Part shown: positions 32,452 to 44,128 of the stretch, in pieces
Layout: the number at the start of each line of letters is the position of its first letter
How positions within the stretch are numbered: position 1 is the first letter of the stretch
Assembly (NCBI GenBank): GCA_946479035.1
Contig: CAMLDW010000002.1
Span: forward strand, 62,001-126,000
Direction: 5' to 3'
Source: an uncultured Chthonomonadaceae bacterium
GTDB lineage: Bacteria; Armatimonadota; Fimbriimonadia; Fimbriimonadales; Fimbriimonadaceae
Length of the DNA: 64,000 nucleotides
Program-made: the position numbers and the translations under genes
Notes under the pieces: model-generated
What the model was told of the DNA's origin: nothing
Databases searched by the model: none
The model's input: the letters and a program-made list of their open reading frames with translations, nothing else

Positions 32452-34785
32452 ATGCACGCGCTGCAAGCGCTCGAATTTGACGGTGTCTTGACCTTGCTGG
32501 CGGCGCAGTGCGACACGCCGGCGGGCGAGTCGCTCGCGCTTGAGCTCGAGCCGCGGTTCGAAGAAGAGGGGGTCTGGTTCGAGGTCGGTCGAACGGCCGA
32601 GGCGTGCGCACTGTTGGACGGTTCTCCGGTCTCGCTCGTCGGCGTCGGCCAGCTCGAGGGCGCGCTCAAGCGCGCAGCCAAGCAGGGCACTGTGGACGGC
32701 GCGAGCCTGTGGCAGGTGGGCGAGTCGCTCCGCGTCATGCGCGCCGCGCGCTCTGTGCTGCACCGACATTCGAGCGACTGCCCTTCGCTTTGGCTGCTAG
32801 GGCAGCGCCTACCCGACGTCGCCAAGCTGGAGTCGCGCATCTTGAGCAGCCTCGACGGCGACGGCACTGTGCGAGACGAGGCGAGCGCGGACCTCAAGAC
32901 GGCAAGACAGAAGAAGAACGCGACCGCGAAGAAGATCACGGACAAGATCCAGTCGTACGTCACGGGCAAGTCCCGCGACCTGCTCAGCGACACGGTAGTC
33001 ACCCAGCGCAGCGGCCGCTTCGTCGTCCCGCTAAAGGCAGAGAACAAAGGCAAGATCAAGGGAATCGTGCACGATACGAGCGCGAGCGGACAGACGGTCT
33101 ACATCGAACCGGAGGAGGTCGTCGCGCTCGGCAACGAGCTGCGAGAGGCCGAGGCAAGGGAGAAGGCAGAGGAGCAGCGGGTGCTTCAGGAGCTCTCAAT
33201 CGCCGTCGGCGCAGTCGCGGAAGAGGTCATGGACGGACTGGAAGCCGTCGCAGAGCTCGACCTTGTCCAAGCAAAGGCGAGGCTCGGCCAGCAGAACGGC
33301 TGTTGCATACCGACCAAGGCCGGCACTGCGTTCGTTTGGCTAAAAGCGGCGCGGCACCCGATGATCCCGCGCGAGGGCTCGGTGCCGCTCGACATCGCGC
33401 TCGGGCGCGAGCACGACGCGATCCTCATCACAGGGCCGAACACCGGCGGCAAGACCGTTGCGATCAAGACGGTCGGCCTCGCCGTCGCAATGGCGCAGGG
33501 CGGCATGATGCCGTTCGCCGAGTCCATGAAGCTCGGCGCGTTCTCGCAGCTCTGGGCCGACATCGGCGACGAGCAGTCCCTCCAACAGTCGCTCTCGACC
33601 TTCAGCGCGCACGTGCGCAACATCGCCGACGCGCTCAAGGGGATGAAGAAGGGCGCGCTCGTCCTGCTCGACGAGGTCGGCGCCGGCACTGACCCGGCCG
33701 AAGGGGCCGCGCTTGCCCGCGCGCTGCTCCTCAAGTTCCAGCAGGGAGGGGCCAAGGTGATCGCCAGCACTCACTATGGCGAGCTCAAGATCTTTGCTAG
33801 CAACGCGAAGGGGTTTACGAACGCGGCAATGGAGTTCGACGCCAAGACCCTGCGCCCGACCTACCAGTTCCACCTCGGAGTGCCCGGCTCGAGCCAGGCC
33901 TATCGCATCGCCGAGCGCCACGGCGTCCCAAGGGACGTCATCGAAGACGCGCTGCAGGGCGTGCGCGAAGAGGACCTCGACGTCGCAAAGATGATCGAAA
34001 GGCTCGAGCGCGCGCAAAAGCAGGCGCAGTCCGCGCAGGGCGAGGCCGACCGCCTCGCCGCGCAAATGAGGCAGCTCGAGGCAGAGGCGGAGGAAAAGAT
34101 CAAGAAGGCGCAAGAGGCCAGGGCGCGCGCGCGCTCGGACGCGGCGGAGGAGCTCGAAGGCGCGCTCAAAGAGATCCGCGAGCAGGCCGACGAGCTGTTC
34201 GATTCGCTCAAGCCCGGCGCCGAGCAAAGGGACATCGAAGAGGCACGGGCAAAGCTCAAGGCGCTCGGCGCAAAGGGAGTAGAGGCCGCAGCAAGGTTGC
34301 GCCCCAAAAAGGAAGCGCGCAGACCGCCCGCTCAGGAGCTGACAAGAGGAACCCAGGTCCGACTCGTCGAGGTCGGCCAGACCGGCACTCTCATCGAAGA
34401 CGCCAAAGACGGCTATGCCAACGTGCTCGTCGGCTCGATGAAGATGAAGGTAAAGACGAGCGATCTCGAGATCGTCTCCAAGCCCCAGTCGAAGCCCATC
34501 AAGAAGTCCACCTCTTCCCACCGGCTTGAAAAAGGACTGAGCGCGCCGTCCGAGATCCACCTCCGCCAGATGAGGGCCGAGGTCGCGATGGAGCTTCTCG
34601 AGCGCTTCCTCGACGACGCAGTCCTGGGCGGAATCCCCAGGGTCCGCATCGTCCATGGCAAGGGGGAGGGAATCCTGCGTAAAATGACCCGCGACCTCCT
34701 CCAGCGCCACCCTCATGTCAAGCGCTACAGCGACGCCGACGCCGACCAAGGAGGCGCCGGGGTCACGGTCGCCGAGTTCGATTGA
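32452..34785 (+). CDS. mutS2: Endonuclease MutS2
   Basis: 777 aa. Core/clamp region with a long helical part, ATPase domain with Walker A TGPNTGGKT (about 328) and Walker B LLDEVGAGTDP, a long Ala/Glu/Gln-rich coiled coil (about 510-590), and a C-terminal Smr nuclease domain (about 700-777; HGKGEGILR). It lacks the mismatch-recognition domain of MutS1. Known MutS2 proteins act in recombination control or collided-ribosome rescue. Start 32443 is possible; 32452 fits the promoter. Overlaps or abuts cdd. Confidence 0.93.
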   Translation: MHALQALEFDGVLTLLAAQCDTPAGESLALELEPRFEEEGVWFEVGRTAEACALLDGSPVSLVGVGQLEGALKRAAKQGTVDGASLWQVGESLRVMRAARSVLHRHSSDCPSLWLLGQRLPDVAKLESRILSSLDGDGTVRDEASADLKTARQKKNATAKKITDKIQSYVTGKSRDLLSDTVVTQRSGRFVVPLKAENKGKIKGIVHDTSASGQTVYIEPEEVVALGNELREAEAREKAEEQRVLQELSIAVGAVAEEVMDGLEAVAELDLVQAKARLGQQNGCCIPTKAGTAFVWLKAARHPMIPREGSVPLDIALGREHDAILITGPNTGGKTVAIKTVGLAVAMAQGGMMPFAESMKLGAFSQLWADIGDEQSLQQSLSTFSAHVRNIADALKGMKKGALVLLDEVGAGTDPAEGAALARALLLKFQQGGAKVIASTHYGELKIFASNAKGFTNAAMEFDAKTLRPTYQFHLGVPGSSQAYRIAERHGVPRDVIEDALQGVREEDLDVAKMIERLERAQKQAQSAQGEADRLAAQMRQLEAEAEEKIKKAQEARARARSDAAEELEGALKEIREQADELFDSLKPGAEQRDIEEARAKLKALGAKGVEAAARLRPKKEARRPPAQELTRGTQVRLVEVGQTGTLIEDAKDGYANVLVGSMKMKVKTSDLEIVSKPQSKPIKKSTSSHRLEKGLSAPSEIHLRQMRAEVAMELLERFLDDAVLGGIPRVRIVHGKGEGILRKMTRDLLQRHPHVKRYSDADADQGGAGVTVAEFD

Positions 34786-34790
34786 ACCTG

Positions 34791-35186
34791 ATGGACGCCG
34801 ACCTCAAGAACAAGCTCATCGAGGCTGCCAGGGCCGCCAGGGCGAACGCGTACGCGCCGTATTCCGTCTATCTGGTGGGCGCGGCGGCGCTGGCCGAGGA
34901 CGGCGCGGTCTACGAGGGCTGCAACGTTGAAAACGCCTCCTACGGCCTCACGGTCTGCGCCGAGCGCAACGCGGTCGCACGGATGGTGGTCGCGGGCAAG
35001 AGGCGCCTCGCAGCGATCGCGGTCGCCACGAGCGACCAGAACGTGCCCTGCGGCGCGTGCCTGCAAGTGATGCTGGAGTTTGCCGTGGGAAGCGAGATGC
35101 CCGTCTTGCTCATCGACGAAAGCTGCAGAGTGAGAGAGACGAGCCTGGGCGAGCTTTTGCCAGAAGGCTTCAAGAGAAAGAAGTAG
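34791..35186 (+). CDS. cdd: Cytidine deaminase
   Basis: 131 aa, homotetrameric type. Zinc ligands and catalytic Glu are in GLTVCAERNAV and VPCGACLQV; substrate-binding GCNVENASYG is present. ATG at 34791 is chosen over a TTG at 34782 that overlaps the mutS2 stop. Salvages cytidine to uridine. Co-oriented with mutS2 and probably co-transcribed. Confidence 0.93.
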   Translation: MDADLKNKLIEAARAARANAYAPYSVYLVGAAALAEDGAVYEGCNVENASYGLTVCAERNAVARMVVAGKRRLAAIAVATSDQNVPCGACLQVMLEFAVGSEMPVLLIDESCRVRETSLGELLPEGFKRKK

Positions 35187-35192
35187 AGAAAC

Positions 35193-35969
35193 ATGCTGAG
35201 AAAACTTGCGTTCGCGCTTTTCGTCGTCGGGCTCGCCCTGCTCTCCGGTTGTGGAGGCGGGGGCGGCGGTGGTGGCGGCGGATCGAACGTGCACGTCGAG
35301 CCGGGGCAGTACATCGAGTTTCTGCAGGGCAGCGGCGGTTGGTTCGACCCGTTTAACCTCAAGGTCGGCGATTCGGGCACCGCGGTCCTGGCTAACTACG
35401 ACGGCCTCGGAAACCGCAGCGAGCTTGTCGCCGGCAACTGGACGACGACTTCCGGTGGTGCGGTCTCGATCAACTCGGTGTCCGGGGCGTTCGGGGTCAA
35501 CTCGACTTCAGTAGAGTTCAAGTTTCAGACGACGAGCACGATCCTCGGCGTCCCCACGCTCTTTGAGCAGAGGGGCCGAGTTCCGACCGCAGTACCGTCG
35601 CTCAGCGGGCGCGTCGTCGAGATCAACACCTTCAGCGGCCTTCCTTCGAACACTGGCGTCCCCCACCTCGACGTCGACTTCTTCGACGCGGGCGGCACGA
35701 TCGTCGGCTCCGCACGAACGATGCAGGACGGGCGCTTCAAGGCGTTCCTTCCCACGACCGCGACGCAAGCGATGGTCTCCGGCAATACGATCAAAACGAG
35801 CCGTTACTACAAGGCGGTCTACTATCAGACCAAGTACTACAGCCCGCTCGATACGACGTGCCGCATAGCGCTGAGCGCGTTGGGCGGAGGCTCGAACAGC
35901 CTCCCGGCACCCATGGCGCTCCCGACGACCTCGTCCGGGCCACCACCTCCTCCCACCGGCTGCTCGTAA
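35193..35969 (+). CDS. Lipoprotein of unknown function with poly-Gly linker
   Basis: 258 aa. Lipobox LSGC followed by ten consecutive Gly, a flexible tether also seen in the clostripain-like lipoprotein here. The rest is beta-rich: a region near 30-110 resembling a small lipocalin-like or DUF sandwich, then a Ca-like segment SGRVVEINTFSG typical of carboxypeptidase-regulatory-like domains. The tail is Pro/Ser-rich. It is 6 bases after cdd but its job is unrelated by sequence. Confidence 0.7.
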   Translation: MLRKLAFALFVVGLALLSGCGGGGGGGGGGSNVHVEPGQYIEFLQGSGGWFDPFNLKVGDSGTAVLANYDGLGNRSELVAGNWTTTSGGAVSINSVSGAFGVNSTSVEFKFQTTSTILGVPTLFEQRGRVPTAVPSLSGRVVEINTFSGLPSNTGVPHLDVDFFDAGGTIVGSARTMQDGRFKAFLPTTATQAMVSGNTIKTSRYYKAVYYQTKYYSPLDTTCRIALSALGGGSNSLPAPMALPTTSSGPPPPPTGCS

Positions 35970-35985
35970 TCCGACTGGCACAAAG

Positions 35986-35991
35986 TAGAAT
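35986..35991 (+). promoter_or_regulatory. -10 element of cyclase-like gene
   Basis: TAGAAT, 8 nt before the GTG at 36000. No ribosome site; leaderless arrangement. Confidence 0.55.
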
Positions 35992-35999
35992 CCTGTCTG

Positions 36000-37232
36000 G
36001 TGGACCCGTCTAGCGAGACCCGGCTTCTAGTTCACGAAGCGCCCGACCTGAGCGACGACTCGCTCCAGGAAGTGGTCATGCTGGCCCGCCGGCTCCGCCA
36101 AAGCGCCGGCGGCGAGCTCGACGACGAGGCGATCCTCGCCGTCGCCGAGGCGACCGGCGCGCCCGTCAGCTATGTCCGGCTCGCCGTCAGCACGATGCCG
36201 GAAGAAAAGACGTCCACGCCGATCGACCGCGTGCGCACTTCCTTCCTCGCGTTCGACGCGGACACGCGACGGTACGTCATGTCCGGGATCCTCGCGTTCG
36301 TGATGGGGCTCTTCTTCGCGATCTCAGGCTCGCTCGGGGACCGCTCCGGGTTTACCGGCACGCTCGCGATCATCGCGATCCTTGGTGCCGTCTGGAACTG
36401 CTCCGTCGCGCGCGGTGCGAAGGCAGCCATGGCAGCCGGAGCGATCGCCGCAGGGCTCGGCTTCCTTATGCTCGCGCTCTTTACGATGCTGCTGGGGCTA
36501 ATTCCTGCTGTGCCGTCGAACGGGCCCGCGCCGGGCTATCTGCTGCTCTTTCTCCCGGTCGGCATCGTTGGCGGCCTGCTCGCGTTCTCGGTCGGAGGCA
36601 TCGTGCGAAAGAAGCTCGGGCTCAAGGACCCTTCCAAAGAGAGGCACGAGCTGTTGCAGCAGTTGCTCGAAATCCAGGACCGGCTCAAGTCAGACGAGAA
36701 GTTTGTGACCTTCTTGAGCATCGACATCGTCGGATCCACACGCCATAAGGTGGAGAGCGACCCGCTTGCCGTCGAGTTCACCTTCAACGAGTACCACAGG
36801 TTCGTCGAATCGCTCGCCTACAAGCACGGCGGGCGAGTGCACTCCACGGCGGGCGACGGCGTCACCGTCGCGTTCGACGACCCGCAATCAGCCTATGCCT
36901 GCGGGCGCGCGCTCATGGCCAGCCTCTTTGAGTTCAACGCCTTCCGTAACAAGCTCGGTCGAGCCATCGAGCTGCGCGGCGGCCTCCACACGGGCAGCGT
37001 CCTCGCGCCGGGGCAGGACATCAAGAGCGTCAACTTCGCGCACGTGATCGACATCGCTTCGCACATGCAAAAGTCGTGCCCGGTCGGTTGCCTCGCCGTC
37101 AGCGAGACCTCCGCAAGCTACATTCCGGGCGGCAAGGCGGCCATCGGCAGCGAGCCGATCGAGACGCAGGACATGAAAGGCGTCGTCTGGCGGCCCAAGA
37201 ACAGGATCGCGCCATCCGCAGTCGCGCACTGA
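36000..37232 (+). CDS. Membrane class III nucleotide cyclase-like protein
   Basis: 410 aa. N-terminal soluble part (1-90), about four membrane helices (about 98-205), a linker coil and a class III cyclase domain (about 235-390). Metal-binding Asp residues remain in FLSIDIVGST and TAGDGVTVAF. The usual base-binding Lys position reads His (RVHSTAGDG), and the transition-state Asn-x3-Arg reads Asp-x3-His (IDIASH). This suggests altered or lost activity. GTG start with TAGAAT upstream. Confidence 0.8.
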   Translation: MDPSSETRLLVHEAPDLSDDSLQEVVMLARRLRQSAGGELDDEAILAVAEATGAPVSYVRLAVSTMPEEKTSTPIDRVRTSFLAFDADTRRYVMSGILAFVMGLFFAISGSLGDRSGFTGTLAIIAILGAVWNCSVARGAKAAMAAGAIAAGLGFLMLALFTMLLGLIPAVPSNGPAPGYLLLFLPVGIVGGLLAFSVGGIVRKKLGLKDPSKERHELLQQLLEIQDRLKSDEKFVTFLSIDIVGSTRHKVESDPLAVEFTFNEYHRFVESLAYKHGGRVHSTAGDGVTVAFDDPQSAYACGRALMASLFEFNAFRNKLGRAIELRGGLHTGSVLAPGQDIKSVNFAHVIDIASHMQKSCPVGCLAVSETSASYIPGGKAAIGSEPIETQDMKGVVWRPKNRIAPSAVAH

Positions 37233-37242
37233 GCGACCACCG

Positions 37243-38445
37243 TTAGCGTCCTGAGTCTTCGAGCAAGAGGTCCGGCTCGGTGCGGGCGGCGTCCGTGTCG
37301 CCGCGGTCGTCCTTCCCGTCGATTCCGCAGCTGTACACGACGAACTCCTGCCCGAGCGCGAGATATCCGAACGGCAGCCCGGTATAAGGGTCCGTGCGGC
37401 CCTCCTCCGAGACGAGCGTCAGATCCTTCGGCAGCGCGCCGTGCTCCGAACGGTACCTGCACAGGCTTGTCGTCACGTAGAGCAGCCTCGTCCGCGCCAC
37501 GGCGCGGTCGCGCAACCTCAGCCAAGGTTCGCCGGCGGAGAAGAACTGGTCCGCGATCTTGCGGGCGTCTCCACTGAGCGAGGCAGAAATGCTTCCGCGC
37601 TTCGCTCCGGGCGTCTGAGACCGCTGCTCCAACTGCTCCACAGTCCGCGCTTCTTCGTCCAAGAGCGAACGGAAGAACGCGCCGCGGTCTTCGTCGTCCA
37701 GTTTCTGCAACTCCAGCACCGATGTGCGAGAAGGTCCATAGAGCCTCGCGGCGAACTCTGTGATTTTTCCCTCCTTGTGCGCGTCCTGCAGCGCCTGCAC
37801 CGCGGCGAGCATCAGTCTCCCCTCGTTCTCGATCGTTACGGAAGCGTCTGGGCACCGCGATAGGGCCACCGCTGCGCCATCGTTCAGTTCGGCCAGCGCA
37901 TCCTGTGGCATCGTCGACAGGAACGGCGCGATCGCAGCCCGCGCCCCGTCGGCGATCCCATACCCGAGGCTCGAGTCGGACATCGATCCGCCGCCTAGAT
38001 CGAAGCCGAATGCGAGCGCGGCCGCCGTCCAGCGCGAGGCAGCCAGCCAGTCGCCGTCGTCCGCGCACTTTTCGATCTTCCAAACCATCGCGCGCCCCAA
38101 CTGTAGCCAACCCTCTTGATGGGGCCGCGCCTCGAACGGCCCCACCGTCGAGAACTTGAACGCGCAGGGGAGCTTGGTCGCCCCAGCGAGCCGGTCGAGG
38201 CACCCGCCGAGCTGTTCGAGGACCTTCTTGCGAGTGCCAGGGGTGTCGCGCGCGTCCAATGGGACAGTAGAACCCTTGGCCGCCTCGTCCGCGAGCGAGG
38301 CGTACCTGTCGAACGCGTTCGGCCCGCTCAGCGTCGCCGTCTGTTCGCTCTCGGTGCTGATCTGTGCGTAGGGGACGGGCTCGGGCTTCCTTTGGCACCC
38401 GAAGACGGACAGGGCGACGAGGAACGGTGCGGCCGAGCGGCGCAT
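37243..38445 (-). CDS. Lipoprotein of unknown function
   Basis: 400 aa. Lipobox VFGC (Cys17). Mostly helical; the last 60 residues (DPYTGLPFGYLAL, then CGIDGKDDRGD) resemble the C-terminal segments of pseudopilin-like or planctomycete-type helical proteins. Cys residues are scattered (about six). No enzyme motif seen. ATG at 38445 begins the signal; TACAAT is 9 nt upstream. Divergent from the nucleotidyltransferase. Confidence 0.75.
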   Translation of the reverse strand: MRRSAAPFLVALSVFGCQRKPEPVPYAQISTESEQTATLSGPNAFDRYASLADEAAKGSTVPLDARDTPGTRKKVLEQLGGCLDRLAGATKLPCAFKFSTVGPFEARPHQEGWLQLGRAMVWKIEKCADDGDWLAASRWTAAALAFGFDLGGGSMSDSSLGYGIADGARAAIAPFLSTMPQDALAELNDGAAVALSRCPDASVTIENEGRLMLAAVQALQDAHKEGKITEFAARLYGPSRTSVLELQKLDDEDRGAFFRSLLDEEARTVEQLEQRSQTPGAKRGSISASLSGDARKIADQFFSAGEPWLRLRDRAVARTRLLYVTTSLCRYRSEHGALPKDLTLVSEEGRTDPYTGLPFGYLALGQEFVVYSCGIDGKDDRGDTDAARTEPDLLLEDSGR

Positions 38446-38454
38446 ACGACCGGG

Positions 38455-38460
38455 ATTGTA
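38455..38460 (-). promoter_or_regulatory. -10 element of lipoprotein gene
   Basis: TACAAT on the minus strand, 9 nt before the ATG at 38445. Confidence 0.55.
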
Positions 38461-38473
38461 CAGCACGCCGGAG

Positions 38474-38479
38474 TAACCT
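38474..38479 (+). promoter_or_regulatory. -10 element of nucleotidyltransferase gene
   Basis: TAACCT, 10 nt before the ATG at 38490. Its -35 zone would overlap the divergent TACAAT at 38455-38460. Confidence 0.4.
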
Positions 38480-38489
38480 TGTGGCCCCG

Positions 38490-39413
38490 ATGAAAGGAGT
38501 CGTGCTCGCAGCAGGGAAGGGCTCGCGCCTGTATCCGGTCACCAAGGCGGTCGCAAAGCCGCTCTTGCCGCTCGCCAACCGCATGACGATGGAGTACGCC
38601 TTCGACCAGTTCCGCGATTGCGGGGTCGGCGAAGTTTGCATCGTGGTCGGCGAAAACGAGGACGAGCTGAGGCGCGCGCTCGGCGACGGCGCATCGTTTG
38701 GTGTACGCCTGAGCTTCGCGCGCCAGAGCGAGCCGCTCGGCCTTGCGCACGCAGTGCGCTGCGCAGAGTCGTTCGTCGCTAGGGACGACTTCTTGCTCTA
38801 TCTCGGCGATGAGCTGTACGGGCAGAGCCTCGCGCCTTTCGTCGAGCATTTCCGCAAGGCCGGCGCAGCCAACCTAAGCCTCGTCAAGGAAGTGGAGGAC
38901 CCGCGCCGGTTCGGGGTCGCGACCGTGAAGGGTGGAAGGATCATCAAGCTCGTCGAAAAGCCTGCGGCTCCCGAGTCAAGGCTTGCGATGGCTGGCACAT
39001 ACGTGTTCGGCCCGCAGATCTGGTCTGTCCTGCCAGACCTCAAGCCTAGCGCGCGCGGCGAGTACGAGATTACCGACGCGATCCAGCTCCTGATCGATCG
39101 TGGCGAGGTTGTCGTGCCAGGGCTCTACGAAGGAGAGTGGTTCGATACGGGCACCCTCCCCTCGTTCCTTGCCGCGAGCCGCTTCCTGACGCAGGGCAGT
39201 CCGCTGATCGATCCCACTGCGACCGTCGAAGGGCAAATTGAAGGGGCGGTCGTCGTCGGAGCCGGCGCGCGAGTCAAGTGCCAGGCGATCGAAGACTCGG
39301 TCGTTCTTCCCGGCGCGCATGTCTCGGCGTCGGGCCGGATCGAAGGCTGCCTCATTGGCGGCGACGTCGCGGGCTCCGGATTAAAAGACCAAGTCGTCTA
39401 CGGCGCCCTTTAA
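38490..39413 (+). CDS. Glucose-1-phosphate thymidylyltransferase-like enzyme
   Basis: 307 aa. Nucleotidyltransferase domain with the signature LAAGKGSRLYPVT and KPLLPLANRMTMEYA, metal Asp in LLYLGDELYG, and EKPAAPES. A short C-terminal left-handed beta-helix (about 250-305) makes it the long RmlA/StrD type. It would activate glucose 1-phosphate for deoxysugar (for example dTDP-rhamnose) synthesis. No other rml gene is in the window, so the sugar is uncertain; a UDP-glucose enzyme is a weaker alternative. Confidence 0.85.
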   Translation: MKGVVLAAGKGSRLYPVTKAVAKPLLPLANRMTMEYAFDQFRDCGVGEVCIVVGENEDELRRALGDGASFGVRLSFARQSEPLGLAHAVRCAESFVARDDFLLYLGDELYGQSLAPFVEHFRKAGAANLSLVKEVEDPRRFGVATVKGGRIIKLVEKPAAPESRLAMAGTYVFGPQIWSVLPDLKPSARGEYEITDAIQLLIDRGEVVVPGLYEGEWFDTGTLPSFLAASRFLTQGSPLIDPTATVEGQIEGAVVVGAGARVKCQAIEDSVVLPGAHVSASGRIEGCLIGGDVAGSGLKDQVVYGAL

Positions 39414-39421
39414 AAGCGGGA

Positions 39422-39441
39422 GGCCCGGTTTCTGCCGGGCC
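39422..39441. terminator. Hairpin between convergent genes
   Basis: GGCCCGG (39422-39428) pairs with CCGGGCC (39435-39441), 6-nt loop. Lies between the nucleotidyltransferase and the small lipoprotein gene; may serve both strands. Confidence 0.5.
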
Positions 39442-39465
39442 CCGAAACTACTCAAGAATCGATCC

Positions 39466-39609
39466 TTACTTATCTGGATCTGTCAGCGAGTTGTTCGCCG
39501 GATCTTTCGGGTTGTCCCCGCTCGCATTGTCAGTCTTGGCGCCGGAGCAGCCGACGATGAACATGCCCAAGATGTTCAGGGCAAGCAATAGAACGATCAG
39601 CTTTCTCAT
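39466..39609 (-). CDS. 47-residue lipoprotein
   Basis: 47 aa. MRKLIVLLLALNILGMF leads to lipobox IVGC (Cys21), followed by a short polar Asp/Asn/Lys tail. An excellent GAGGAGGT ribosome site lies 11 nt upstream, rare among genes here. A longer frame runs upstream but has no signal features. Probably an entericidin-like or other tiny envelope lipoprotein; function unknown. Confidence 0.72.
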   Translation of the reverse strand: MRKLIVLLLALNILGMFIVGCSGAKTDNASGDNPKDPANNSLTDPDK

Positions 39610-39642
39610 GTTTGTAACAGACCTCCTCAGTCGAACCGTCCT

Positions 39643-39658
39643 CCGGCCCCGGGGCCGG
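39643..39658 (-). promoter_or_regulatory. 16-bp GC palindrome in small lipoprotein leader
   Basis: CCGGCCCCGGGGCCGG is a perfect palindrome in the predicted leader of the 47-residue lipoprotein. A TATGAT (39690-39685, minus) upstream could be its -10. It may be an operator or an RNA structure. Confidence 0.35.
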
Positions 39659-39790
39659 CCCGGCACAGTACCGAGTCGCAGACGATCATACCATCCCCCG
39701 ATGCGGTTCACTTGCAAGGGGAAAGCAGCTGCCGCGCCCTGCCTCTGCGCTCAACCTGCCCACCGAGGGCCCAGGGCCGCAACTTCAGGC

Positions 39791-39807
39791 CCAATATAGT
39801 GAATTGG
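39791..39807 (+). promoter_or_regulatory. argDF promoter -10 within an inverted repeat
   Basis: TATAGT (39795-39800) is a possible -10; the -35 is weak. CCAAT (39791-39795) and ATTGG (39803-39807) form an inverted repeat around it, a plausible repressor site. The leader is about 57 nt with GAGGA before the ATG. Confidence 0.4.
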
Positions 39808-39863
39808 ATAGGTTTGCGGCGGTAAGGTAGCCGTTTCCCTAGGTCACGCACAGAGGAACCCAC

Positions 39864-41972
<2,109 letters not shown>

Positions 41973-42013
41973 GGCTGCTCGGGCCAATGCGATGGGCCGG
42001 GCGCGCGGCCCAG

Positions 42014-42019
42014 TAAACT
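42014..42019 (+). promoter_or_regulatory. -10 element of rhamnose-type operon
   Basis: TAAACT, 9 nt before the ATG at 42029, in the 56-base gap after the argD-argF gene. Leaderless arrangement. Confidence 0.5.
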
Positions 42020-42028
42020 AGTCGCTCG

Positions 42029-44107
<2,079 letters not shown>

Positions 44108-44116
44108 CCCCCCGGG

Positions 44117-44122
44117 TAGCAT
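44117..44122 (+). promoter_or_regulatory. -10-like element before rhaB
   Basis: TAGCAT, 6 nt before the GTG at 44129. Could give an internal leaderless transcript for rhaB. Confidence 0.35.
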
Positions 44123-44128
44123 CGCGCC

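Noticed and set aside
31779..33059. 426-codon version of the DNRLRE-type protein
   Set aside because: The first 219 codons run antisense to mutS2; a clear signal peptide starts at 32402.
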